Part shown: one piece after another, positions 18,405 through 27,615 of the stretch
Layout of the letters: the number at the start of each line of letters is the position of its first letter
Position numbering within the stretch: position 1 is the first letter of the stretch
Source: Shewanella baltica
Lineage (GTDB): Bacteria; Pseudomonadota; Gammaproteobacteria; Enterobacterales; Shewanellaceae
Assembly (NCBI RefSeq): GCF_900456975.1
Contig: NZ_UGYM01000002.1
Span: 1,426,001-1,490,000, forward strand
DNA: 64,000 nt
Direction: 5' to 3'
The notes under the pieces: generated by a model
The model's database searches: none
Seen by the model: the letters and a program-made list of their open reading frames with translations, nothing else
What the model was told of the DNA's origin: nothing
Made by a program: the position numbers and the translations under genes

Positions 18405-20888
18405 ATGAAAAGACTCATTTTGGGTGTTGCGATTGCATCTGCACTGGGCCTCACAGGATGTGGTGAGGACAGTTATAACGAACTCAAGGATAAGACAGAA
18501 CCGCTCGTCCCTGAATCGCACATGGTGTTCGACCCTGCTAATTCAAAAGTACCATTACCGAATGATTTGCTATTCAGTGGTACCAAGGATGGCACATTAT
18601 CGATTCCGGGTGAAAGCTCTGGCAATTATGTTGATCCACAAATAGCACTTGGGGCGTTAGATGGCTGGTCGACAACATCACCGATTTCTATTGATATCGA
18701 TTTAGCGAAAAAACACGACGGCACACCGCTGACCTTAATGGCGGCATCGGTTGCACAACCTGGCGCAGTAAGAATGTTTGAGGCCACTGTGGGTGGTCCA
18801 TTGTCTTCTGATGCTGATTGTACTGCTAAACCGTCAGTTTCAGCGTGTAAAGTCGGAGCAGAACTTCAGTTTGGCGTTGACTTTGTATCCACCGCATCAG
18901 GCAATAAAGTGGTGATCGTGCCGCTTAAGCCACTCAAAGCTGGACAGTCGTATATTTATGCGACGACTAATCTTATTCAAGATTCTGAAGGTCGTGGTAT
19001 TGCGCCTTCAACTACTTATGGTTTGTTGAAGCTGGACATCACTACATTACCTTTAGAAACACCCGATCAATTGATGCTGCAAACCTTAGTGAACAGCTAT
19101 GAAAAAGGCATTGCTGCGGCCCATAATGTCGATCCTTCGACCATAAGTTACTCTGGGCTGTTTACGACTCAGTCTGTCGCTAACGTCTATGAAACGACTA
19201 AGCTACTGATGGCAAAGGGCGCGCCTTATGCCCCCAGCTTTGCTCAGATGCCAACGCCTGCCGGTTATACCGTTGCACAAGCTGCGGGCTTAACACCGGC
19301 TGCTGGAGCTGCCTACGTGGTATCAAGTTTAGCCGATGTGTATACCGCCAAAATTAAACTGCCGATTTACGGTGACTGCTCTTCGGTCAGTTGTTTATCA
19401 GCAGAAGGAAAACCATTAATTAATGGTCATTGGAAAGCACAAGGCGATAGCCCAGTCTCGGTACTATTAGCTTTGCAAGCGGGCACACTCAGCCAAAATA
19501 ATTTTGGTATGCAAGCCGTGGCCAATGGTATTGCGAACCCTGCCGATGCGTTAGCCAATCCGTCTCTAATGGCGGGTAAAACTTGGTTGTTAGACGATGG
19601 TACAGCGGTAGATAAAACTAAGCATTTGACTAAGTTCAACCCAATTCCAGCGATTAAAGGATATGAAACCGTACCTGTACTGATTTCTATGCCTAATGCG
19701 GCAAGATTAGCGGACTTTTATCAGCAACAAGGTATTCCCTTTACTCCGCCGACAGCGGGTTGGCCAACCACAATCGCACTGCACGGTTTAGGTGGCGGCA
19801 AAGAAATGTCACTGGCCTATGCGGGCTCTTACGCAGCCATGGGCGTTGCAACTATTGCTATCGATATGCCACTGCATGGGGCGCGTTCATTCGATGCTAA
19901 CGGCGATGGGGTTTATGAAGTCTCTGCGACCGATCCTTCTTTTGGGGCTGTAGTCGGTACACCAGACGCATTTAAAAATGGTAATCCGTTGGTATTCGTG
20001 AATATCTCTAGCACTCTGTCGGTGCGTGATAATTTCCGTCAAGCGACGATGGACCATTTAGGTGTTCGTCTTGCTCTAACAGGATTAGCACAGGGCTTAG
20101 CACAAGCAGGTCAGCCACAAGTATTTGATGTATCTAAAATCAGTGCTCAAGGTCTGAGTTTAGGCGCCATTGTCGGCACCGATTTTGCTACCTATGCCAG
20201 CACTGGCATGAAGAACCCAGCAACGGGTGATGCCTTGCCAAATGCATATGGCATCAAGGCCGTATCCTTAGCCGCGCCAGCGGGGGGATTAGCAGGATCA
20301 TTTGCGGGTTCAGCAACCTTTGGTCCAGTGCTGTTTAGCAATATCAAGGCATCTGCGACTTTCCAAGCGCTGGTCGATAAGGCTAATACAGCAGGGTATG
20401 AGGTGGGGAGTCCTGAATATGCTGCACTGGTGCAGGCAGTATATGCCCAGTTTATTCCAACGTTTGCCTTTGCGGTTCAAACGGCTGTGGATTCTGCTGA
20501 TCCAATTAACCATGCCGCTACGTTAAAAGCGACGGGTCTACCTGTTCATTTAATTGAAATAGCCGGTGATGGCAACGGTAACTTACCTGATCAAGTGTTA
20601 CCGAACCGTGTAGATAACTTCCCGTTATCGGGCACTGAGCCGCTGATCTCTGCTATTGGCCTACCATGTGTCGATAGTACCAGTAAAGGTCATGGCGTAG
20701 TGCGTTTCTCTAAAGGTCACCATAGTTCGATTGTGAGCCCAGGTGAAACGGACGCTACAGATGGTATGGCTGCCGCTGCTACCGTTGAAATGCAGACTCA
20801 AGTAGCAACCTATGCTGCGACTGCAGGTAAAGGCGATGCGACGATTTTAGTGACAAACAGTGATGTCATTGCGACTTGTCCTAACTAA
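18405..20888 (+). CDS. Surface lipoprotein lipase of the Pla-1/VolA (bacterial virulence factor lipase) family
   Basis: 827 residues. A lipoprotein signal peptide ends in the lipobox LTGC (Cys19). The N-terminal part (VFDPANSKVPLPNDLLF) is the domain of Pla-1/cef and Vibrio VolA lipases; ALHGLGGGKE forms the oxyanion region and GLSLGAIVG the nucleophile elbow (GxSxG). A late HGVVRFSKGHHSS segment may carry the catalytic His. Family members hydrolyse lysophosphatidylcholine and release fatty acids at the cell surface. It is monocistronic and ends in a strong terminator. Confidence 0.85.
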   Translation: MKRLILGVAIASALGLTGCGEDSYNELKDKTEPLVPESHMVFDPANSKVPLPNDLLFSGTKDGTLSIPGESSGNYVDPQIALGALDGWSTTSPISIDIDLAKKHDGTPLTLMAASVAQPGAVRMFEATVGGPLSSDADCTAKPSVSACKVGAELQFGVDFVSTASGNKVVIVPLKPLKAGQSYIYATTNLIQDSEGRGIAPSTTYGLLKLDITTLPLETPDQLMLQTLVNSYEKGIAAAHNVDPSTISYSGLFTTQSVANVYETTKLLMAKGAPYAPSFAQMPTPAGYTVAQAAGLTPAAGAAYVVSSLADVYTAKIKLPIYGDCSSVSCLSAEGKPLINGHWKAQGDSPVSVLLALQAGTLSQNNFGMQAVANGIANPADALANPSLMAGKTWLLDDGTAVDKTKHLTKFNPIPAIKGYETVPVLISMPNAARLADFYQQQGIPFTPPTAGWPTTIALHGLGGGKEMSLAYAGSYAAMGVATIAIDMPLHGARSFDANGDGVYEVSATDPSFGAVVGTPDAFKNGNPLVFVNISSTLSVRDNFRQATMDHLGVRLALTGLAQGLAQAGQPQVFDVSKISAQGLSLGAIVGTDFATYASTGMKNPATGDALPNAYGIKAVSLAAPAGGLAGSFAGSATFGPVLFSNIKASATFQALVDKANTAGYEVGSPEYAALVQAVYAQFIPTFAFAVQTAVDSADPINHAATLKATGLPVHLIEIAGDGNGNLPDQVLPNRVDNFPLSGTEPLISAIGLPCVDSTSKGHGVVRFSKGHHSSIVSPGETDATDGMAAAATVEMQTQVATYAATAGKGDATILVTNSDVIATCPN

Positions 20889-20903
20889 TCTGCGCTTAAT
20901 CGG

Positions 20904-20931
20904 AAAAACCCAGCGAATGCTGGGTTTTTTT
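20904..20931 (+). terminator. Intrinsic terminator after the lipase gene
   Basis: AAAAACCCAGC-gaat-GCTGGGTTTTT(TT), 15 nt past the stop codon. Confidence 0.93.
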
Positions 20932-20999
20932 ATGGGCCTTTAGGCTGTTAGAATAGCGCGCAATTGACTGATTGATGTAACGCCCTAACGGAGAGCACT

Positions 21000-22016
21000 T
21001 TGGAATTTTTATACGAGTATGGAATGTTTTTGGCGAAAGCCGTCACTATAGTGGTCGCAATCGTTGCGGTTATTGTTGTGGTGTTGGCTTCCACTGTTAA
21101 ACATAAGTCAGATAAGGGCGAGCTGAGGATCACTAACCTGTCTGAAGAGTTAGAAGAACTGAAGCATGGCTTAAAAGAAGAACTCCTTTCAAAGAAGCAA
21201 TTCAAAGCCTATGAAAAGCAATTAAAGGCAGAAGAAAAGGCGAAAGACAAAGCTGCTGATGATACTAGCACGGGCAAAGTGTTCGTGATCGATTTCAAGG
21301 GCAGTATCGATGCCGCTGAGGTTGCGTCACTGCGTGAAGAAATTAGTGCCATTTTAGCTATCGCGGAAAAAGGCGATGAAGTGGTTGTTAATGTCGAGAG
21401 TGGTGGCGGTATGGTGCATGGCTACGGTTTAGCCTCCAGCCAGCTTGACCGTTTACGCCAAGCCGATATTCCGCTAACAGTCTGCGTTGATAAAGTGGCT
21501 GCCAGTGGCGGTTATATGATGGCCTGTGTTGCGAATAAAATTTATGCTGCGCCTTTTGCAATTGTTGGTTCAATTGGTGTTGTTGCTCAACTGCCTAACT
21601 TTAATCGTTTGCTGAAAAAGCATGAAATTGATTATGAGCAACATACCGCCGGTAATTTTAAACGCACTTTGACAGTGTTTGGTGAAAACTCCGATGAGGG
21701 AAGACAGAAGTTTCAAGAAGAACTCGAAGAAACCCACATCTTATTCAAAGCGTTTGTCGGTAAATATCGCCCTGAGTTGGATTTAGTGAAAGTAGCCACG
21801 GGCGAGCATTGGTACGGCCAGCAAGCCATTGAATTAGGGTTAGTTGATGCGATTTCGACCAGTGATGATGTAATTATGTCACTTGCCGCAGAGCGCACTG
21901 TGTATAAGATGCGTTATCAGGTGAGAAAGAAACTTGCCGATAAAATTGCCCATGGCGCATCTTTATCTGTGAATGCCATTTTTAATCGTCTTATCGAGAA
22001 AAACCGTCCAATGTAA
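21000..22016 (+). CDS. sohB: SohB inner-membrane serine protease (S49 family)
   Basis: 338 residues: an N-terminal membrane helix (about residues 12-33), a charged coiled-coil-like linker (40-85), and the S49 protease domain. Ser is in KVAASGGYMMACVA and the likely general-base Lys in AGNFKRTLTVFGEN. The start codon is TTG: the translation MEFLYEYGMFLAK aligns from its first residue with E. coli MELLSEYGLFLAK, and CGGAG lies 8 nt upstream, so the ATG at 21024 is not the start. It is alone, followed by a terminator. Confidence 0.93.
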   Translation: MEFLYEYGMFLAKAVTIVVAIVAVIVVVLASTVKHKSDKGELRITNLSEELEELKHGLKEELLSKKQFKAYEKQLKAEEKAKDKAADDTSTGKVFVIDFKGSIDAAEVASLREEISAILAIAEKGDEVVVNVESGGGMVHGYGLASSQLDRLRQADIPLTVCVDKVAASGGYMMACVANKIYAAPFAIVGSIGVVAQLPNFNRLLKKHEIDYEQHTAGNFKRTLTVFGENSDEGRQKFQEELEETHILFKAFVGKYRPELDLVKVATGEHWYGQQAIELGLVDAISTSDDVIMSLAAERTVYKMRYQVRKKLADKIAHGASLSVNAIFNRLIEKNRPM

Positions 22017-22025
22017 CGGAATCTA

Positions 22026-22060
22026 GTGTGGATACTTTTTTGAGTATTCACACTTTTTTG
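22026..22060 (+). terminator. Intrinsic terminator after sohB
   Basis: GTGTGGATACT / AGTATTCACAC (one mismatch) with a T-rich loop, followed by TTTTTTG. Confidence 0.88.
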
Positions 22061-22352
22061 TTTCGCTTAACGCCCAAAGCTGCGTATCTATTGCAGATTT
22101 TTTTGGCTTTTATATTATCCCCCCCTCAATTTAAAATCATTAACTCACTATTGCTATCAGCTTGTTAAGCACATTAATAAAACGTCATGCAGCAAATGCG
22201 TAAATCCATTGCGAATGAAAAATCCCTATGTTAAAAATCCCGTCGATAAAGTGGTGTTACAAATTAAACTAAAGTTAATTAATTTTTAATGCTGTTTCAA
22301 TGTTGACGTTAAATAACCTTAGCTGAATCAGTCTTAGGTGCTGGAGATTAAC
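22061..22352. other. AT-rich region upstream of mprF
   Basis: No ORF or RNA gene recognised. It presumably holds the mprF promoter; no confident -35/-10 pair or regulator site could be named. Confidence 0.4.
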
Positions 22353-24905
22353 ATGGGGAGACGAGTGCGGGTGTTTATTAGCCTTATAATATTCACTGTC
22401 TCATTACTCTTGCTTTATAATTTAGAGCAAGAATATCAATTAAGTGACATTATTAAAGAGGTTAAAGGATTTTCATTTGTTGAGTTGTTATGTGCAGCAC
22501 TACTCACAGTGGAAAGTTACTCTTTATTAACCTTGTACGATTTTATTGCCGTTCGGAATATCGATAAGGAGATACCTTATCGTAAAATAGTCCCTATTTC
22601 TTTTCTGGGTTTTACGTTCTCCAATACTATTGGGTTCTCTCTGTTAACGGGGACGTCGATAAGATATAAGTTTTATTCCGAACTTGGCTTAAGTGGTAAT
22701 AAAATCACTCAAATAGTCATTTCATGTTCAGTGACATTCTTCCTCGGACTCTTTTTTATTTGTGGTATTGCACTGGTATGCTTTCCCTCTGAACAATTAT
22801 CAGCCTTACCTTTGCCAACATGGCTATTTTCATTAACGACAGTGCTCGGTATTGGCATGCTGCTCAGTGTATTAGGCTATTTACTGATGAGTGTGCTGCG
22901 GAAAAAACCATTTAACTTTCGTGGCTTTGAAATTACGCCACCTCTGTTATCTGTATCTTTAAGACAGTTGTTGGTGTCTTCACTTGATTGGATTGTCGTA
23001 GGAACCTTGTTTTATAGCTTACTGCCCGCGGTAGAAAATTTGGGCTATATACAGGTCTTAAGTATTTTCTTTGTTGCGAATGCGCTTGGGGTGCTTGCCC
23101 ATGTGCCGGGTGGTATTGGGGTGTTCGAGTCCGTCGTGACTGTGGCCTTATCGCAATATTTACCGGTTGAGCAAATCCTCGGCGCCATTATTATCTATCG
23201 GATCATTTATTACATTATTCCATTTTTAATCTCTTTGGCATACTTTGTTATTACGATCGCGCGGTCAAATAAAGATAAAATTGTAAAATTAAATACTCGA
23301 ATTGCATTTATCCGCCAACTGTTACCACCGCTACTGAGTATCAGTGTATTTAGCTCAGGTTTATTATTACTCTTGTCAGTGGTTAACCATTCTATTATTC
23401 ATAAGTATCACTGGTTGGGCGAGTTAGTACCGCTGCCGATCATCGAAATATCGAGCATCATTTTGAGTGTGAGTGGTGTCTTGCTATTGTTGTTATCCCA
23501 TGGGTTATTTAAACGCTACCATAATGCCTTTGAATTAACGAAAAAGCTGCTGTTGGTGGGCATGTTATTTATTATGCTTAAGGGCGCGGAATGGGAAATA
23601 TCACTCGCGATCGGATTAGTTTACACATTGATGTTGCCATGTGAGAATTTGTTTTATCGAAAGGGTTCAGTCGTCGGGATTAAATACTCTTTGGGTTGGC
23701 TGTTATCACTTTCTGCCGCCTTATTCTTGATGATTTGGGTATTATTTTTCTCCTATCAAGATGTTGATTATGATCATTCACTCTGGTTTACCTTCTCCCC
23801 CGATAGCCATGTATCACGAGCATTGCGAGGAGGAGCGATTGCTATCTTTATCGTGCTTACCTTTGCCGTGCGCTATTTCTCGTCTCGTACTCAGCTTAAA
23901 TCACCACAACTGAACACGCCTTCATTAAAGCAGGCGATGGAGATTGTCGCGCAGTCGCCGAGCAGTCATGGCTATTTAGCCTTAGTGCAAGATAAATCAA
24001 TCCTATTTAACGAGGATAAAGACGCCTTTCTTATGTATGCAAGGGCTGGACATTGCTGGGTGGTAATGGGCGATCCAATTGGTAATCAACATAAATTTGA
24101 TGATTTATTGTGGCAGTTTAGGGAGTTATGCGATGCCTACGATGGTTGGCCGGTGTTTTATCAAGTGACGCAAAAATACCTGCCGAGCTTTTTAGAGCAA
24201 GGATTAGGTTTATATAAATTAGGCGAGGAGGCGATTGTTCAGCTCGACCAATTTGACTTACCGTCGAGTCGCTATCGGAGTTTGCGCCAGAGTCATGCCA
24301 AGGCGCAGCGTGAAGGCTTGAGTTTTGCTGTGATTGAGGCGAGTCAAGTGAGGGCCATACTGCCGCAATTAGAAGCCATATCATCGACTTGGCTGAAGGC
24401 GAAGCAAGGGCGCGAAAAGGGGTTTTCTGTAGGCTATTTCTCTTCCGCCTATCTGTGCTCGACACCTATGGCATTAGTGTATGCAAACGGCGAACTCGTG
24501 GCGTTTTCAAATATTTGGGCGAGTGCCGCTCAGGTTGAATTTTCAGTCGATCTGATGCGTTACGAGCCTAAATTATCGAGCAGTAACATCATGGATTTTC
24601 TGTTTACTGAGCTATTGCTATGGGGAAAACAGCAAGGCTATCAGAGGTTTAATCTCGGGATGGCGCCTATGTCAGGCTTGACCGACAGAGCGTTGGTGCC
24701 ATTTTGGACTAAGTTGGCGAAGGTTGTGTATAAGAAGGGCAATAAGTTTTATAACTTTCAGGGGCTTAGAAGATACAAGGATAAATTTAATCCAACGTGG
24801 GAGGCCAAGTATTTGATTTGTTATGGCGGATTATCTCTACCAATTGTGGTGGGCAGTTTAGTGACATTAACGAGTCGTGGTGCAACCGGTGTATTTAAAA
24901 AGTAG
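22353..24905 (+). CDS. mprF: MprF/LpiA-type bifunctional aminoacyl-phosphatidylglycerol synthase and flippase
   Basis: 850 residues. The first 540 or so contain about 14 membrane helices, the flippase part, including the conserved AHVPGGIGVFESVV segment. The rest (from SPSSHGYLALVQ) is the cytosolic DUF2156 GNAT-like domain that transfers an amino acid from aminoacyl-tRNA to phosphatidylglycerol: WVVMGDPIG, REKGFSVG, MDFLFTELLLWGKQQGY, FNLGMAPMSGL and LRRYKDKFNPTWEAKYL. Lysyl- or alanyl-PG lowers surface negative charge and protects against cationic peptides and acid. ATG 22353 has GGAG 7 nt upstream. Seven nt separate it from the VirJ-like gene. Confidence 0.92.
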   Translation: MGRRVRVFISLIIFTVSLLLLYNLEQEYQLSDIIKEVKGFSFVELLCAALLTVESYSLLTLYDFIAVRNIDKEIPYRKIVPISFLGFTFSNTIGFSLLTGTSIRYKFYSELGLSGNKITQIVISCSVTFFLGLFFICGIALVCFPSEQLSALPLPTWLFSLTTVLGIGMLLSVLGYLLMSVLRKKPFNFRGFEITPPLLSVSLRQLLVSSLDWIVVGTLFYSLLPAVENLGYIQVLSIFFVANALGVLAHVPGGIGVFESVVTVALSQYLPVEQILGAIIIYRIIYYIIPFLISLAYFVITIARSNKDKIVKLNTRIAFIRQLLPPLLSISVFSSGLLLLLSVVNHSIIHKYHWLGELVPLPIIEISSIILSVSGVLLLLLSHGLFKRYHNAFELTKKLLLVGMLFIMLKGAEWEISLAIGLVYTLMLPCENLFYRKGSVVGIKYSLGWLLSLSAALFLMIWVLFFSYQDVDYDHSLWFTFSPDSHVSRALRGGAIAIFIVLTFAVRYFSSRTQLKSPQLNTPSLKQAMEIVAQSPSSHGYLALVQDKSILFNEDKDAFLMYARAGHCWVVMGDPIGNQHKFDDLLWQFRELCDAYDGWPVFYQVTQKYLPSFLEQGLGLYKLGEEAIVQLDQFDLPSSRYRSLRQSHAKAQREGLSFAVIEASQVRAILPQLEAISSTWLKAKQGREKGFSVGYFSSAYLCSTPMALVYANGELVAFSNIWASAAQVEFSVDLMRYEPKLSSSNIMDFLFTELLLWGKQQGYQRFNLGMAPMSGLTDRALVPFWTKLAKVVYKKGNKFYNFQGLRRYKDKFNPTWEAKYLICYGGLSLPIVVGSLVTLTSRGATGVFKK

Positions 24906-24912
24906 GTGAACG

Positions 24913-25638
24913 ATGAATAAATCCTTTGTGAAAATACTAAGCCTTATGATGATGTTTTGCTGTAGCTTTAGTGTCTTAGCCGATGACTTTGCAGACTCAC
25001 TCGGCCTGACACTTATGCCGGTCGCTAATAGCGCAAATGACAAAGCGAGTGCGAAAAAGCCGCCCTTAGTCATCTTTATGAGTGGCGATGGTGGCTGGGC
25101 TAATTTAGATCAAGGTGTGAGCCAGTTATTGCAACAGCAGGGCTGGCCAGTGGTGGGGTGGAGTTCGCTAAAATACTACTGGAAACAAAAAGATCCCAAG
25201 AATGTGACTCAAGATACTATGGCCATTATCGATAAGTACGAGGCCGAATTTGGCACACAAAAGGTGGTATTGGTTGGCTATTCTTTTGGCGCCGAAATCA
25301 TTCCTTTTGTGCTAAATGATCTGCCACTCAAGTATCGACATAAGATCCTCGGCGGGGTGTTATTGTCACCTTCGCAGACGTCGGATTTTGAAGTGCATGT
25401 GAGTGAAATCGTCACGTCTAGCAATGAGTCCGCAAGTTATCTTACGTTGCCCGAGGTGAATAAGCAGACGACAGTGCCTATGCTGTGCTTATATGGCAAA
25501 GACGATGATGCCCCTAAGCATTTGTGCCCAGTAGTAAAACAGCCGAATGTGACTGTGATGGAGTTAGACGGTGGCCATAGCTTTGATGATGATTACGATA
25601 AAGTGGTGACTATCATAAAGCATTGGTTGAAAAGCTAA
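24913..25638 (+). CDS. virJ: Periplasmic VirJ/AcvB-domain serine hydrolase
   Basis: 241 residues. A signal peptide (about residues 1-23, cut near VLA-DD) precedes an alpha/beta-hydrolase of the VirJ family. FMSGDGGWANLD gives the oxyanion region, GYSFGAE the nucleophile Ser, LYGKDDDAP the acid and LDGGHSFDDDY the His. In Agrobacterium and Rhizobium the homologue AcvB is encoded next to the MprF-like LpiA and hydrolyses lysyl-phosphatidylglycerol. This is the short, single-domain form. The 7-nt spacing to mprF means an operon; the same substrate is inferred. Confidence 0.88.
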   Translation: MNKSFVKILSLMMMFCCSFSVLADDFADSLGLTLMPVANSANDKASAKKPPLVIFMSGDGGWANLDQGVSQLLQQQGWPVVGWSSLKYYWKQKDPKNVTQDTMAIIDKYEAEFGTQKVVLVGYSFGAEIIPFVLNDLPLKYRHKILGGVLLSPSQTSDFEVHVSEIVTSSNESASYLTLPEVNKQTTVPMLCLYGKDDDAPKHLCPVVKQPNVTVMELDGGHSFDDDYDKVVTIIKHWLKS

Positions 25639-25681
25639 GTTATACCCATCACCGATATCAGCTTGAATACATTCAGAAAGG

Positions 25682-25706
25682 AAAGGGCGCTGAATGCGCC
25701 CTTTGG
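25682..25706. terminator. Terminator between virJ and the convergent DUF3083-type gene
   Basis: AAAGGGCGC-tgaat-GCGCCCTTT, usable on both strands. Confidence 0.88.
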
Positions 25707-25733
25707 GTTTTAGCGAATCGAATGTCGCGTTAA

Positions 25734-26801
25734 TCAGATTTGATAGCTGATATGTTGATGGAAGCGTACGACGAGATCTTCACGCTCTGGGTCGACACCG
25801 ATATCCGCGGCGAAGGCCTTCAGGGCTGTTTCGACATTGTTCATAAAGCGTCCGAAGCCTGAATCATCACAGTCTTTGGTGCCCGCGACTATGGTGAAGT
25901 GCGCGGCTTCGACTAAGTTATCGGCATTCCAGCGACGGATCACTTGTTGCTCAGTCGCATTAGGATCGAACCCTATCATTTGTACTTCGGCTTTGCTGTC
26001 GAGTTTTTCAAATTTACTGTTACGCACCAGCGGTGTTAAGCCGTTTGCTATCATGGCAAGACGCGTCAATTGTCTGTTGGCTGCCGCTTTGAGGAAGCAA
26101 TCTTCAAGGTGTTGATATAAAGGCGTAAAGTCGGTTGCCGAGTCAGGTAATAAACCCTGTTTGAGTTTGCGGCTCAGTGGCAAGCTGACTGTCACATAAG
26201 TGAGAGAGCTGACGTTCTCTGGTAATTCGCACTTTCTGGCTTTATATCTTGGGCCGATGGCACGCAGTTTATAGCCATAGGTTTCTTTATAGCCCTTGGC
26301 TTTTGCGAACAGATCATAGGATAAATGCTGATGGTCGCGGACCTTCACTTTAAGATCGCTTATCGGCATTAAAGGCATCAATTCTGTCAGTAATTCGCGC
26401 ACTCTGATGTGGAAACTGGCGGAATTACTGCGGATATCTTCACCTGTGGCAAGGAAGACAATGCGCAGTTTACGGGCGCGATAGTTTTCTTGCGAGAATA
26501 AATTTTGGGCTTCGTGGTAGGCTGGATTATAAAAAAATAGAATTTGTTCAGTGGTTTGGAAGCAATAGGCTTCGGTGTGGTAACGGACAACAGGCAGTTT
26601 ATCGTTAGTGATCACGTGGACATTACGCAGATCGTGTTGTTCTGCCAAATTAAATATCAAACGGCTTAAGGTTTGATAACAGCTTTGATAATCAGGATAT
26701 TGACTCAGTAGTTCATCCGTCACCTTGATTTCGGCTGTGATGTATTGATTGGTACGGGCTTCCTTGGGTATGTACACTTTTTGCTGATGGCTAAGGGACA
26801 T
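25734..26801 (-). CDS. Conserved hypothetical protein, probably DUF3083 family
   Basis: 355 residues, soluble, no signal peptide or membrane helix. I recognise it, with moderate certainty, as the DUF3083 family found mainly in Shewanella and relatives; the function is unknown. Conserved-looking blocks are FNLAEQHDLRNVHVITNDKL, VFLATGEDIR, VRDHQHLSYDLFAKAKGY and the C-terminal VRFHQHISYQI. Two similar HQHxSY stretches suggest an internal repeat of two related halves. A good SD (AGGAG) precedes the ATG. It is single and flanked by divergent or convergent genes. Confidence 0.65.
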   Translation of the reverse strand: MSLSHQQKVYIPKEARTNQYITAEIKVTDELLSQYPDYQSCYQTLSRLIFNLAEQHDLRNVHVITNDKLPVVRYHTEAYCFQTTEQILFFYNPAYHEAQNLFSQENYRARKLRIVFLATGEDIRSNSASFHIRVRELLTELMPLMPISDLKVKVRDHQHLSYDLFAKAKGYKETYGYKLRAIGPRYKARKCELPENVSSLTYVTVSLPLSRKLKQGLLPDSATDFTPLYQHLEDCFLKAAANRQLTRLAMIANGLTPLVRNSKFEKLDSKAEVQMIGFDPNATEQQVIRRWNADNLVEAAHFTIVAGTKDCDDSGFGRFMNNVETALKAFAADIGVDPEREDLVVRFHQHISYQI

Positions 26802-26946
26802 ATTGACTCCTTGTTTGAGTTAACCATTTGCTAACACGAATTTTACTGTTTATCTATAGGGTTAATCTTGCGTTAGAACACGTTTTTATCCGTTGAGCAT
26901 GAGTTTAGCTAAGTAAGCGGTTCGACAGCTTAAAATAGCAGCTATT

Positions 26947-27615
26947 TTATTGGGTTAACGCATCTTCTATCCATGGTTGCATCCAAGTTGCTATCTGCGC
27001 CTGCGCCTTTTCGTTGGGGTGAATGCCATCCCGCTGCATTAATTCTGGATGGGGCGCGATATCCTGCATAAAGAAGGGGATCAACACGATATCCTGTGTT
27101 TTGGATATGTCTTGATACACTTGGGTGAACTTTTGGGTGTAGCGAGGGCCATAGTTAGGCGGTACCATGATCTCGGTCAGCAGCACTTTTGCGCCGCTAT
27201 CTTTGGCTAGGGTAATGATTTGGATTAGATTATTTTTAAGTTGCGTTGGGGGGAATCCACGTAAACCATCATTACCACCCAGTTCAACGACCACAAGGTC
27301 GGGGGCGACGGAATCGAGTAAGGCGGGTAATCGGCGTAAGCCGCCCGCTGTGGTTTCGCCACTCACTGAGCCATTTGTAAATTGATGTTCGGGCAGATTT
27401 TTTTGCAGCAGCGCCACCCAGCCTGACTGCTCTGCCATGCCGTAGCTAGCGCCTAAGCTGTCGCCGAGGATCAACACCTTTGCCGCGTGCGCTGGCGTGG
27501 CCATGAATACACTCAATAGGATGAATGCCCCCAGGGTCTTCGCTCTCGATTGATACCAGAACGATTTATATAAGAAGGATCCTATGTCTAACGTCATCTT
27601 AAAAAACAGTGCCAT
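26947..27615 (-). CDS. tesA: Periplasmic acyl-CoA thioesterase I / lysophospholipase L1 (TesA), SGNH hydrolase
   Basis: About 222 residues. SGNH blocks in order: GDSLGASYG (nucleophile Ser), GETTAGGL (oxyanion Gly), ELGGNDGL (Asn) and RDGIHPNEKAQ (Asp, His). A signal peptide ends at PAHA-AK. The N-terminus is uncertain: ATG 27615 has a distant GAGG, ATG 27597 has none; either way the gene begins inside the first codons of the divergent ybbA. The tesA / ybbA-ybbP arrangement is the same as in E. coli. It acts in the periplasm on lysophospholipids and thioesters. Confidence 0.92.
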   Translation of the reverse strand: MALFFKMTLDIGSFLYKSFWYQSRAKTLGAFILLSVFMATPAHAAKVLILGDSLGASYGMAEQSGWVALLQKNLPEHQFTNGSVSGETTAGGLRRLPALLDSVAPDLVVVELGGNDGLRGFPPTQLKNNLIQIITLAKDSGAKVLLTEIMVPPNYGPRYTQKFTQVYQDISKTQDIVLIPFFMQDIAPHPELMQRDGIHPNEKAQAQIATWMQPWIEDALTQ

